Below, piece by piece: positions 38,058 through 46,930 of a stretch of 64,000 nt of DNA. Origin of the DNA: Scopulibacillus daqui (lineage in GTDB: Bacteria; Bacillota; Bacilli; Bacillales; Sporolactobacillaceae); contig NZ_JAFBER010000007.1 of the NCBI RefSeq assembly GCF_016908855.1, forward strand, positions 62,001 to 126,000. Reading direction: 5' to 3'. A program made the position numbers and the translations under genes. The notes beneath the pieces are model-generated. The model ran no database searches. It was not told the origin of the DNA and saw only the letters and a program-made list of their open reading frames with translations. Each line of letters begins with the position of its first letter. Position 1 is the stretch's first letter.

Positions 38058-38731
38058 GCTTCACTCCTCTCTTTCACCTTTTTTAAGATAAGGTTAACAA
38101 CATCTTCTATACTCATTGACGTTGTATCAATCTCGAACGCATCTTCAGCCTTAATTAACGGAGAAATTTCTCTCTCGCTATCAAGCTTATCTCTAGTCGC
38201 AATCTCCTCTTTTAATTGATCAAGCGGTGTTTCGATCCCTTTTTGTTTTTGTTCCTTATAACGTCGTAAAGCTCGCTCCTCAACGGATGCTTTCAGAAAA
38301 ATTTTCACTTCAGCATTTGGAAGAACGTGGGTGCCAATATCGCGCCCATCCATGACTACACCGCCCTCGGTTGCCATTTCTCTCTGTCTTTTAACCATTT
38401 CTTCCCTGACCTCTCCATGCTGGGAAACCAAAGAAACATGATTAGTGACATTCTGATACCTAATTTCTTCCGTAACATCCTCGCCGTTAACCAAGACCTT
38501 TTGTCCATTTTCTGAAGGGACTAATTTTATTGTCGTTTCATCGAGAAGCATTCCTAAAGCAGCACCGTCATGAAGATCGATGTCTTTTTTTAATGCTTTG
38601 TACGTAAGGGCCCTGTACATGGCGCCTGTATCTATGTATATATATGAAAGGACGTCCGCGACTTTTTTTGCAACTGTGCTTTTGCCTGCCGCTGCAGGTC
38701 CATCAATAGCTATTTGAATTCTTTTATTCAT
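38054..38731 (-). CDS. cmk: Cytidylate kinase
   Basis: Phosphorylates CMP and dCMP. 225 residues. P-loop [14 protein letters not shown] at the N-terminus, [11 protein letters not shown], and [21 protein letters not shown] with nucleotide-binding Asp and Arg. No gene for ypfA or ypfB lies between it and ypeB; the 38732-38940 stretch shows nothing I recognise. Confidence 0.97.
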   Translation of the reverse strand: MNKRIQIAIDGPAAAGKSTVAKKVADVLSYIYIDTGAMYRALTYKALKKDIDLHDGAALGMLLDETTIKLVPSENGQKVLVNGEDVTEEIRYQNVTNHVSLVSQHGEVREEMVKRQREMATEGGVVMDGRDIGTHVLPNAEVKIFLKASVEERALRRYKEQKQKGIETPLDQLKEEIATRDKLDSEREISPLIKAEDAFEIDTTSMSIEDVVNLILKKVKERSEA

Positions 38732-38940
38732 AGTTCCTCCCCAATTCCAAGCAAATCCTTTAGAAATGATTAAAAAGTATTTTTGTTTAATTGAGATATC
38801 ATAGGCAATAAACGATTAACATCTGTTATTATGGTTGTCCTGCCTTACCATGATTACTATACCATATTAGCGAGGATGTGTTCCATTACTTTCCCGCTCA
38901 TTTCAACCATATATTCATCTTTTTTGATTTTTTCATCAGG

Positions 38941-38979
38941 AAAAAGGGTATGGAGACTGCCGGGGACATTCTCCATACC
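38941..38979 (-). terminator. Terminator after sleB-ypeB
   Basis: 10-bp stem (38947-38956 with 38970-38979), 13-base loop, five T on the minus strand. Confidence 0.75.
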
Positions 38980-38998
38980 TGTATGCATACATTGCAGC

Positions 38999-40321
38999 TT
39001 AATCGGTAAGCAGTTCTGTTTTTTCTTGCTGCCCATTATCGGCATTAATCAGTATTCTATAAGTATCCCTTCCTTTAGTTCCTAAGAATTCGTAGCACAG
39101 TGTGTTTTTGCCCAGTTCATTTTGATAAACGACCAAATGGGTTTCTTGAACTTTTACATTTTTGTTTAATGTCTTCAAAGCGTCTTTTTCTGATAGTTTC
39201 GGTTTTAAATCAATGTTGACTTTTTGATTGATGAGATATTCTGTTTGATCGAATGCCATGATCTGTCCATTATCCATGGCGACTTTAACATTAACTGTGG
39301 CAGGATAGATCCTAACATTGTTGACCGTTTTTACAAGAGTAAACACACCGATATGTTCATACTGATCACTTTTAACCAAAGTCATATTTTTAAAACCGTG
39401 TTGCTTTAAAAATTGTTCAGCTTTCTTAGATGCCTTATATAAACTGATTCGATCGTATTTAACCGGGCGGTGGTCAATAAACCATATGAGATAGCCGCCT
39501 TTGCTTGATACAGACGCAACAATGTTTTGACCTGTTTTCTTATTTTTAATCGTCATATTATAAGAATCGAAATAGGCGCCTTTGCCGCTTTTTTGTGCGG
39601 TAATTGTTGAAGAATGGTTTAAATGAAGAAATTCTTTTGTTCTTTTTACGGCTTGAGCTTTTGAGATGCGCGGACCTGGCAAATGATTTAATCGGCCTTC
39701 TTGGCTGGCGCTCATCTGTTCTACTTCCGGACCCCATTTATTCTCAAAATTCCCAATTTTACCGTCTACAGTTTTTAAACCATCAATAATTTGATTGTCT
39801 TTTTTTTCATTTTGAGATGCCAGCGCCATTTCAACATCCATCCATCTCAAATGATTTTTCATTATTTTGTTTTGCACATTTCTTAAATCAGTTTCTATTT
39901 TGTGCGATTGTTTATATAATTTTTCAAGCTGATGATATTCTTGAGCCGACAACGGCTGATTACTTTCGTTTTTAATGGATGCTTGATAACTGAAACGGCT
40001 TAAGTTGCTTAAATATTCATTCGTTTTATTAAAAGGCATTAAAGTTAAAGGCAATTCGCCTACCGCGCCGTGAGCCATCGTTGCTAACTGCCAAACTTCA
40101 GCAAGCTGCGGCCTCATCGTATCCCTTGAGCTCATGGCGAGCGTTGTTCCAAGCTTATTATCTAGTTGATCTACATAATAAGCCAGTTCGTGATAAGCTT
40201 GCTGATAATCATTCTCCGCGTGAATAAGAACAGCATTTTTTTCTCTATGTTCCTGGTACCCCCAGTAACCTACTCCAGCTACAACAAAAACGAGTAATAC
40301 AATAAGCGCAGACCGAATCAC
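38999..40321 (-). CDS. ypeB: Germination protein YpeB
   Basis: Partner needed to hold and stabilise the cortex lytic enzyme SleB in the dormant spore. 440 residues. One N-terminal membrane segment (MIRSALIVLLVFVVAGVGYW), a long helical region, then three PepSY-like units (about 225-300, 305-370, 375-435). The start is GTG at 40321, 8 bases after GGAGG, and gives the MIR start of relatives; the GTG at 40330 lies in the ribosome site. Confidence 0.95.
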   Translation of the reverse strand: MIRSALIVLLVFVVAGVGYWGYQEHREKNAVLIHAENDYQQAYHELAYYVDQLDNKLGTTLAMSSRDTMRPQLAEVWQLATMAHGAVGELPLTLMPFNKTNEYLSNLSRFSYQASIKNESNQPLSAQEYHQLEKLYKQSHKIETDLRNVQNKIMKNHLRWMDVEMALASQNEKKDNQIIDGLKTVDGKIGNFENKWGPEVEQMSASQEGRLNHLPGPRISKAQAVKRTKEFLHLNHSSTITAQKSGKGAYFDSYNMTIKNKKTGQNIVASVSSKGGYLIWFIDHRPVKYDRISLYKASKKAEQFLKQHGFKNMTLVKSDQYEHIGVFTLVKTVNNVRIYPATVNVKVAMDNGQIMAFDQTEYLINQKVNIDLKPKLSEKDALKTLNKNVKVQETHLVVYQNELGKNTLCYEFLGTKGRDTYRILINADNGQQEKTELLTD

Positions 40322-40336
40322 AATTCTCACCTCCGA

Positions 40337-41098
40337 TTATTTTGTAAAAATATGCTTGCCTATTTTCATAATTTGCGGACGCGTCCAAATCCATGCCGAA
40401 GTGGCTGTATCAGGATTAAAATAATAGAGGGCGCCGTGCGTTGGATCCCATCCATTGATGGCATCCATCACTGCTTGCTTAGCCATTTCATTAGGCGTCA
40501 ACCAAATTTGTCCGTCGGAAACCGCTGTAAATGCTCCTGGCTGAAAGATAACGCCGGACACTGTATTCGGAAATTTAGAGCTTTGCACCCGATGCAATAT
40601 GACAGATGCGACTCCCACTTGTCCAACGTAAGGCTCACCGCGGGCTTCACCATATACAGCGTTAGCCATTAAGTTAATGTCACTTTGCGAAAACCCTTTT
40701 GGAATGTTTTGGTTTGTTTTTTGTTGCGCTTTTGTTTTTGCACTTGATTTCCCCGCATAATTATTTGGCGGATTTCTATAGTCGTACTTGGTGACGGCGA
40801 CTAATTTTTGTCTTGTTTTAAGCCCTGCTAAACCATCTACTTTTAACCCAAACTTTTCTTGAAAGTTTCTTAAAGCCCAATAAGTTCCCCATCCAAAAAC
40901 ACCATCGATTTTCCCGCGGTAAAAACCGATATATTGCAGCCTTGCTTGCAGCTCAATGACATCATTACCAACCGACCCCCGGTGAATCACCTGATTCGTA
41001 AAGGCTTCAGCTTGTTTTGGGCTTTCAGCCGGCAGACTGCCTATTACAATCAACAAGGCTAGGATGCTCGCCAAGTATAGTTGACGCTTTAATAACAT
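40337..41098 (-). CDS. sleB: Spore cortex-lytic enzyme SleB
   Basis: Lytic transglycosylase that degrades muramic-delta-lactam cortex during germination. 253 residues, shorter than the roughly 300 of B. subtilis because the linker is brief. Signal peptide (1-32), peptidoglycan-binding domain (about 38-100, VIELQARLQYIGFYRGKIDG), a Lys/Gln linker, then a hydrolase domain with catalytic Glu in NAVYGEARGEPYVGQ. Precedes ypeB by 15 bases. Confidence 0.96.
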   Translation of the reverse strand: MLLKRQLYLASILALLIVIGSLPAESPKQAEAFTNQVIHRGSVGNDVIELQARLQYIGFYRGKIDGVFGWGTYWALRNFQEKFGLKVDGLAGLKTRQKLVAVTKYDYRNPPNNYAGKSSAKTKAQQKTNQNIPKGFSQSDINLMANAVYGEARGEPYVGQVGVASVILHRVQSSKFPNTVSGVIFQPGAFTAVSDGQIWLTPNEMAKQAVMDAINGWDPTHGALYYFNPDTATSAWIWTRPQIMKIGKHIFTK

Positions 41099-41326
41099 TT
41101 ATTAGTCCTCCTTGATTATCTGCATTGTCATTTTATAAGCGTAGTTTTTCTTAATAAAGAAAAATTATGCAGACATAAAAAAAGCAGATCAGCAATCCCG
41201 CCGCATTTTAATAAAACCGGGATTTAATGATCGGCTTCACATGCGCTGTCCTGTTCACTATTTTTTTCTGCCGCAACATGTTATTTTATAATTAGATAAA
41301 AATCTTCAATGATGGAGTTGACACCT

Positions 41327-42301
41327 ATGAAAAAAAGAATTTTGATCATTCATACAGGCGGGACTATTGCTATGGCAGAGGACATAGCAACAGGCGCGGT
41401 TAAACCAAGCGCTGATCATCCTCTTAAAAATATTATGGACACGCTTAACCAGTGGGCAGACATTACGGAAATTGAATATCTTAACGTCCCGTCGCCGCAT
41501 ATGCAGCCAAAGGATATGTTTGAATTATCTAAATTCATTAAACAAAAATTTGCTGACGGACAATTTGACGGGGCTGTTGTGACACACGGTACTGATACAC
41601 TAGAAGAAACAGCCTATTTCCTTGACCTTGTTTTAAATTTGGAAGAACCTATCGTGGTCACAGGATCAATGCGGTCCAGCAATGAACCTGGGTATGACGG
41701 ACCGCCGAATTTAATTGAATCCGTAAAGACAGCGGCGAGCGATGAAGCCCGCGGCAACGGCGTTCTTGTTGTGTTAAATGATGAAATCCATACAGCAAAA
41801 AACGTGACAAAGACACACACAAGCAACGTTGCGACTTTCCAAAGCCCGCAATTCGGACCTATCGGCATTGTTACAAAGAGCGGTGTCTTTTTCCATCATC
41901 ACCGCATCGAAAGAGATTTTTATAATATTCATAACTTGAGCAAAAAGACAACTTTACTAAAAACATATGCCGGCATGGAGCCTGACCTCATCCAATCTGT
42001 TGGAGAAAAAGGTTATGACGGTCTTGTTATCGAAGCTTTAGGACAAGGCAACCTCCCGCCTGCAGTAGTCCCTGAGATAAAAAAATTGATCGACCAAGGT
42101 CTGCCGGTTGTCATCGTTTCGAGATGCTTCAACGGTATAGTCCAAGATGTCTATGGATATGAAGGCGGCGGAAAACAGCTGAAATCTATGGGGGTTATTT
42201 TCAGCAACGGTCTAAATGGCCCAAAAGCGCGCCTAAAGCTTATGATAGCACTGGAAAAAACAAAAGATCCGAAAGAACTCCAAGACATTTTCCTAAGATA
42301 A
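41327..42301 (+). CDS. Type I L-asparaginase
   Basis: Hydrolyses asparagine to aspartate and ammonia. 324 residues. IIHTGGTIAMAED at the N-terminus has the nucleophile Thr; VVTHGTDTLEETAYFL has the second Thr-Asp pair; the Lys is in AKNVTKTHTSNVATF. No signal peptide, so probably cytoplasmic and AnsA-like. The ATG at 41327 has a modest GGAG site 9 bases upstream; ATGs at 41306-41309 overlap it. No ansB follows. The 41099-41300 stretch has an AATCCC/GGGATT inverted repeat (about 41193-41225) of unclear use. Confidence 0.92.
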   Translation: MKKRILIIHTGGTIAMAEDIATGAVKPSADHPLKNIMDTLNQWADITEIEYLNVPSPHMQPKDMFELSKFIKQKFADGQFDGAVVTHGTDTLEETAYFLDLVLNLEEPIVVTGSMRSSNEPGYDGPPNLIESVKTAASDEARGNGVLVVLNDEIHTAKNVTKTHTSNVATFQSPQFGPIGIVTKSGVFFHHHRIERDFYNIHNLSKKTTLLKTYAGMEPDLIQSVGEKGYDGLVIEALGQGNLPPAVVPEIKKLIDQGLPVVIVSRCFNGIVQDVYGYEGGGKQLKSMGVIFSNGLNGPKARLKLMIALEKTKDPKELQDIFLR

Positions 42302-42320
42302 AGAAAAAAACAGGCACACT

Positions 42321-42355
42321 GAAGCAGCCCCTGTTGATTCGGCAGGGGCCGCTTC
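42321..42355. terminator. Hairpin between convergent asparaginase and ypdA genes
   Basis: GAAGC plus GCCCCTG (42321-42332) with CAGGGGC plus GCTTC (42343-42355), one mismatch, 10-base loop. The minus side reaches a T run about 12 bases on; the plus side has none. Confidence 0.6.
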
Positions 42356-42358
42356 AAA

Positions 42359-43360
42359 CTACGCCCGATTTTCTTTATCTTTTTCAATAATTGATTTAGC
42401 AATTGCTTCACCATGCCAACGGCCATTTTCTATAAATATTTCATTTGCATTGTTTCCTGCGGCAATCACACCCGCTATAAATGCTCCGCTAACGTTGGTT
42501 TCCATTGTCTCTGGATTATAGAACGGCCTTCCGGTCTCCTGGTCAATTTTAATACCGATTTTCTTTAAGAAGTCATGGTCGGGATGATAACCTGTATGAG
42601 CAAAAACATAATCATTAGCAATTTCGTGAGTTTCGCCGTCTTGGGTCGTATAGATAACAGAGTCCTCTTTAATTTCTTTAATATGACCTTTAAAAACCAT
42701 TTTAACTTTATTATGCTTAACCAATGATTGAAATTCAGGCAATATCCACGGTTTGACGCTTGGAGAATAATCTTCGCCCCGATAGATAACCGTTACTCGA
42801 GCCCCTGCCTTTTCAAGTTCCATCGTTGTATCGACCGCAGAATTCTTTCCGCCGACGACAACAACATCACAATCAAAGAAGGGATGCGCTTCTTTAAAAT
42901 AATGAAAAACCTTCGGAAGGTCCTCACCGGGAACACCCATATAATTTGGGTTGTCATAATAACCGGTAGCGATGACAACAAAACGAGCCTCGTAACGGAC
43001 TTCTTCTTGGTGTTTTTGACGAATGGCGGTTATTTCAAATGAACCGCTGTCTTGCTTTTGAACGTTTATAACCTTTTCAAAAGCATGGATTCTTAATTTT
43101 TTCCTTCGAACAACTTCTCTATAATAAGCAAGCGCTTGGTTTCGCTTAGGTTTTCTGCCTTCGATAACAAAAGGCATTTGGCCAATTTCCAATTTTTCAC
43201 TCGAACTGAAAAATTGCTGGTGAGTCGGATAATTATAAATCGCTTGGACAATGTTGCCCTTTTCTATAATTAATGGATTGTAGCCATTTTCTTGCAAGTA
43301 AATGGCTGCGGATAAGCCGCAAGGTCCTGCGCCAACTACAATTACGTCTTCCTTTATCAT
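42359..43360 (-). CDS. ypdA: Bacillithiol disulfide reductase YpdA
   Basis: FAD/NADPH flavoenzyme that reduces oxidised bacillithiol (BSSB). 333 residues. FAD motif IVVGAGPCGLSAAIYL at the N-terminus with the conserved Cys of the family, and the second dinucleotide motif VVVGGKNSAVDTTMELEKAG near residue 170. It completes the bacillithiol set with bshA and bshB1 at the other end of the window. Confidence 0.93.
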   Translation of the reverse strand: MIKEDVIVVGAGPCGLSAAIYLQENGYNPLIIEKGNIVQAIYNYPTHQQFFSSSEKLEIGQMPFVIEGRKPKRNQALAYYREVVRRKKLRIHAFEKVINVQKQDSGSFEITAIRQKHQEEVRYEARFVVIATGYYDNPNYMGVPGEDLPKVFHYFKEAHPFFDCDVVVVGGKNSAVDTTMELEKAGARVTVIYRGEDYSPSVKPWILPEFQSLVKHNKVKMVFKGHIKEIKEDSVIYTTQDGETHEIANDYVFAHTGYHPDHDFLKKIGIKIDQETGRPFYNPETMETNVSGAFIAGVIAAGNNANEIFIENGRWHGEAIAKSIIEKDKENRA

Positions 43361-43383
43361 TGTTTAAACCCCCGATATAAAAA

Positions 43384-43410
43384 ACTTCCCCTATTGATAA
43401 TAGGGGAAGT
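43384..43410 (-). terminator. Terminator after gudB
   Basis: 12-bp perfect stem (43384-43395 with 43399-43410), 3-base loop, six T on the minus strand. Confidence 0.9.
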
Positions 43411-43435
43411 GCTCGGCTATTGCAAATGATAAGAA

Positions 43436-44710
43436 TTAAATCCAGCCGCGGAATCTTGATGCTTCTGCCATTTTTCTAACGCCGACCATATAAGCGGCAA
43501 GCCTCATATTGACCTTGCGGCTCTCAGCGGTTGTATAAACATTGTCAAACGCTTTAACAAGCACCTTTTCCAAACGTTCGGCAACCTCTTCTTCCGACCA
43601 ATAAAAACCTTGGTTATTTTGTACCCATTCAAAGTAAGAAACGGTTACACCGCCGGCGCTTGCCAGAACATCCGGCACTAGTAGAATGCCGCGCTCAGTT
43701 AAGATTTTTGTTGCTTCTAAAGTCGTCGGGCCGTTAGCCGCCTCAACAACAATTTCAGCTTTTATTTTGTCTGCGTTTTCATGAGTAATCTGATTTTCAA
43801 TAGCAGCCGGAACTAAAATATCGCAGTCAGATTCAAGCAATTCTTTATTTGTGATTGTATTTTTAAACAGCTTTGTGACCGTACCGAAGCTGTCGCGACG
43901 ATCAAGCAAGTAATCGATATCTAAACCTTCCGGATCGTACAAAGCGCCGTAAGCATCGGAAATACCCACAACCTTAGCGCCAGCATCATGCATAAATTTA
44001 GAAAGATAACTTCCGGCATTGCCAAATCCCTGAACAATGACACGGGCACCTTTGAGGTCAATACCGCGTTTTTTGGCAGCTTCGCGAATCATGATTGTTA
44101 CACCTGTAGCTGTTGCTGCGTCACGCCCATGCGAACCGCCCAGCACCAATGGTTTTCCGGTAATAAATCCCGGAGAGTCAAACTCTCTGATTCTGCTGTA
44201 TTCATCCATCATCCAGGCCATAATTTGTGAGTTCGTAAAAACATCCGGCGCCGGAATGTCTTTAGTCGGACCTACAATTTGGCTGATTGCCCTTACATAC
44301 CCGCGGCTCAGTGCTTCAAGTTCATTAAAAGACATTTCACGCGGGTCGCAGATGATGCCGCCTTTGCCGCCGCCGTACGGCAAATCAACAATACCAGCCT
44401 TAAGGCTCATCCAAATTGACAACGCTTTCACTTCTTTTTCAGTTACATCAGGGTGAAAACGTACACCACCCTTTGTTGGGCCAACTGCATCGTTATGTTG
44501 CGCTCGGTAGCCGGTAAATATTTTAGTTGAACCGTCATCCATTTTAACTGGAATTCTTACAGTGAATAAACGCATAGGTTCCTTAAGCAATTCATATACC
44601 TCATTCGGGTAACCGAGTTTGTCCAATGCTTCATGAATCACTGATTGAGTTGATGCGAGTACATCATTATCTTCAACTTTTGGGTTTTCCGAGCCGTTAT
44701 TGGCTACCAT
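43436..44710 (-). CDS. gudB: NAD-specific glutamate dehydrogenase
   Basis: Deaminates glutamate to 2-oxoglutarate. 424 residues. PTKGGVRFHPDV, the catalytic Lys in GIVDLPYGGGKGGI, and the Rossmann motif VQGFGNAGS. The TEKEVKALSIW region has no Val-Lys-Ala duplication, so unlike the cryptic allele of laboratory B. subtilis it should be active. AGGAGG precedes the ATG. It is followed by a strong terminator and has its own promoter. Confidence 0.96.
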   Translation of the reverse strand: MVANNGSENPKVEDNDVLASTQSVIHEALDKLGYPNEVYELLKEPMRLFTVRIPVKMDDGSTKIFTGYRAQHNDAVGPTKGGVRFHPDVTEKEVKALSIWMSLKAGIVDLPYGGGKGGIICDPREMSFNELEALSRGYVRAISQIVGPTKDIPAPDVFTNSQIMAWMMDEYSRIREFDSPGFITGKPLVLGGSHGRDAATATGVTIMIREAAKKRGIDLKGARVIVQGFGNAGSYLSKFMHDAGAKVVGISDAYGALYDPEGLDIDYLLDRRDSFGTVTKLFKNTITNKELLESDCDILVPAAIENQITHENADKIKAEIVVEAANGPTTLEATKILTERGILLVPDVLASAGGVTVSYFEWVQNNQGFYWSEEEVAERLEKVLVKAFDNVYTTAESRKVNMRLAAYMVGVRKMAEASRFRGWI

Positions 44711-44740
44711 TTCTAATTACCTCCTGTGACTTTCCATCAA

Positions 44741-44806
44741 CATCTGTCCATCTACAGATGACCAATAAATGGGATATATTTATTAATCCAAAAATGACTT
44801 AGGATT
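44741..44806 (-). promoter_or_regulatory. Three small hairpins in the gudB leader
   Basis: In transcript order: AATCC/GGATT (44806-44785), AATAAAT/ATTTATT (44784-44764), CATCTGT/ACAGATG (44760-44741). They run end to end between the promoter and the ribosome site. Role unknown. Confidence 0.4.
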
Positions 44807-44820
44807 CTATTTACACATTA

Positions 44821-44849
44821 ACTATAGTGAATTCGCTTTAATTTTTCAA
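44821..44849 (-). promoter_or_regulatory. Sigma-A promoter for gudB
   Basis: TTGAAA (44849-44844) and TATAGT (44826-44821) on the minus strand, 17 bases apart, about 110 bases before the start. Confidence 0.65.
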
Positions 44850-44915
44850 TACATGTATAACAAAATTTAATAATTTTTTATGCAGAAAAAACAATATGTT
44901 AAATAGGATTGAAAA

Positions 44916-44964
44916 CCCTTTACAGCCTGAAGAAAAAATGGAACTTTCCTTCAAGTGTAAAGGG
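44916..44964 (-). terminator. Long-loop terminator after ddl
   Basis: CCCTTTACA (44916-44924) with TGTAAAGGG (44956-44964), 9 bp, and a 31-base loop that holds a TGAAG/CTTCA stem. TTTTC follows on the minus strand. Confidence 0.65.
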
Positions 44965-44971
44965 GATGAAG

Positions 44972-45883
44972 CTATCCGGCCTGAACCGTTAGATTTACCA
45001 ATTTCTCAATCATATCGTCATAAGAGATGCCGATTGCCTTGGCTGCATCCGGGAATAGGCTGGTCGGTGTCATGCCTGGCAATGTATTGACTTCTAATAT
45101 AACTGGATCACTGCCGTCGTTTGGCAAAATAAAATCAACGCGGGAGTATGTTTCACATCCTAATTGTTTATGAGCCAGCACAGACCATTCCTGAAGTTTC
45201 TTTGTGACATGATCCGGAATTCTGGCAGGAACATAGTGCGCGCTCATTCCCGGTGCATATTTTGCCTCATAATCGTAAAATTTATTCTTTGGAACGATTT
45301 CAACAACCGGAAGCGCTTGTATATCCTCTCCTTTTCCCATCACTGAAACAGTCAATTCTTTTCCTTCGATGAAAGCTTCAACAAGCGCTGTGTCATCATA
45401 TTCCAATGCCTTTTCTACGCCTTCTTGAAATTGGTCATCATTTTCCGCAATGGTTAATCCTATCGTCGACCCTTCTCTGTTAGGCTTAATGACTACAGGA
45501 TAGCCGAAAGGGGATGATTGAACGTTTTGATAGCGGCTGACCGTGCAGCTATCAGCAACACGAATGCCGGCCTTTTCAAACATCACTTTGGCGCGCGCCT
45601 TATCCATCGCTATTGATGATGCCATAACGCCTGAACCAACATAAGGGATGTTAAGGATATCAAGAAGCCCCTGTATGCGACCGTCCTCGCCGTATTTTCC
45701 GTGCAGACCGATAAATACTAAATCTGCCTGCAAATGAATAATGGGATCTAAATGATTAGGATCAAAATCAATTCCGACAACTTCATGACCTTTTCTTTTA
45801 AGGGCTTCCATGACACCTTTGCCGGTCGATAATGATACTTCCCGTTCCGAAGATGTTCCGCCATATATTACCGCAATTTTCAT
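44972..45883 (-). CDS. ddl: D-alanine--D-alanine ligase
   Basis: ATP-grasp ligase that makes the D-Ala-D-Ala dipeptide for peptidoglycan. 303 residues, the short form. IAVIYGGTSSEREVSLSTG at the N-terminus, GLHGKYGEDGRIQGLLD, KPNREGSTIG, and ILEVNTLPGMTPTSL with Mg ligands. The ATG at 45883 follows AAGGAGGAA. No murF is beside it. Confidence 0.95.
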   Translation of the reverse strand: MKIAVIYGGTSSEREVSLSTGKGVMEALKRKGHEVVGIDFDPNHLDPIIHLQADLVFIGLHGKYGEDGRIQGLLDILNIPYVGSGVMASSIAMDKARAKVMFEKAGIRVADSCTVSRYQNVQSSPFGYPVVIKPNREGSTIGLTIAENDDQFQEGVEKALEYDDTALVEAFIEGKELTVSVMGKGEDIQALPVVEIVPKNKFYDYEAKYAPGMSAHYVPARIPDHVTKKLQEWSVLAHKQLGCETYSRVDFILPNDGSDPVILEVNTLPGMTPTSLFPDAAKAIGISYDDMIEKLVNLTVQAG

Positions 45884-46065
45884 TTTATTTCCTCCTTGAT
45901 GCAAACCTCAACAAAACAAATCTCATATTGTTTTATTATATTAGTATTTCTCTGTCTTGAAAATAAAAAAAGCTATTTTCATAATGTACAAAAAGATTAT
46001 CACACTTTATCATTAACAGCATAATATAGTGATCTTTTTCATAAATATAAAGAACATAAAGAAAA

Positions 46066-46139
46066 CCCGCCTGAACTGCGGGCTTGACGAATTAATTTTA
46101 ATTCAAGTCAAGAATACCCTCACCAATGGTTATTGTGAG
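46066..46139 (-). terminator. Three consecutive hairpins ending the mecB transcript
   Basis: CCTCAC/GTGAGG (46134-46139 with 46117-46122, overlapping the gene end), CTTGAC plus AATTAA arms (about 46083-46112) and CCCGC/GCGGG (46066-46070 with 46078-46082). The last is followed by TTTTCTTT on the minus strand and is the likely terminator. Confidence 0.55.
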
Positions 46140-46738
46140 GTTCCTTTTTCTATAAAATAATGATACAGTTGCTTAACGGCATCATTTTCCATAATAACTT
46201 TTCCATACTCAATTAATCGATGGCTTGTCATCGTTGATGGATATCCAAATTCTGCGAGCACTGCGATCAGGAGGTCAAAGTCATTGATAAGTTCATCATC
46301 TTCGTCATCAAAATGTATATAATATCTATTATCAAAATGATATAATTTTCCGCCTGTCATACCTAAATGATACAGCTTATCAGCTAAAGCAATAACATCT
46401 TCAAAGTCATCAATTTTGTACAGGATATCATCGCATTCATCAAGAGTGACCTGCATTTCAATATAATCGTCGTCATCATCAAGCAATTCATCATTATTAA
46501 ATGACTTGGATACAATGACAACCATGCCTTGAGCCGGTAAGGAAAACACTTCAACTTCTATAGGACCCTCTGCTTGAAATCCAAGTTCATCATCTGCTTC
46601 CATTATCATATCTCTAAACAGCTGATGCACTTTGGGTAAATCATGCCACATATCCTCTTTTGATATGCCGCGTTCTTTTAAATCATCAAAGGTTAAAAAA
46701 ATTTTTATCTTATCGCTATTTAGTCGCTCCAACCGCAT
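46130..46738 (-). CDS. mecB: MecA-family adaptor protein MecB (YpbH)
   Basis: Adaptor for the ClpCP protease, a paralogue of MecA. 202 residues. MRLERLNSDKIKIFLTFDDL at the N-terminus (substrate-binding half) and a C-terminal ClpC-binding half after an acidic linker with a run of Asp (NDELLDDDDDY, about residues 87-97). The N-terminus and position beside ypbG and gudB identify it as YpbH rather than MecA. Confidence 0.9.
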   Translation of the reverse strand: MRLERLNSDKIKIFLTFDDLKERGISKEDMWHDLPKVHQLFRDMIMEADDELGFQAEGPIEVEVFSLPAQGMVVIVSKSFNNDELLDDDDDYIEMQVTLDECDDILYKIDDFEDVIALADKLYHLGMTGGKLYHFDNRYYIHFDDEDDELINDFDLLIAVLAEFGYPSTMTSHRLIEYGKVIMENDAVKQLYHYFIEKGTSQ

Positions 46739-46930
46739 TTTTCGCCCTCCTTACCATACGCAAACTTTTTATACTATATGCTTAGTGCCTTTCCGTTGTT
46801 CATCTGAGGACGTTCAAGTTTGAAAAATAACTTTAATCATCCTCGTTCTGAACAGCAACTCATAGATTGTTTTAATGTAGTATACACTGGAAAAGGAAGA
46901 AAGGACAAGCATAAACATTCAAAAAAACAT

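Noticed and set aside
44896-45090. Plus-strand small frame near the end of ddl
   Set aside because: It overlaps the ddl 3' end and its terminator and has no ribosome site.
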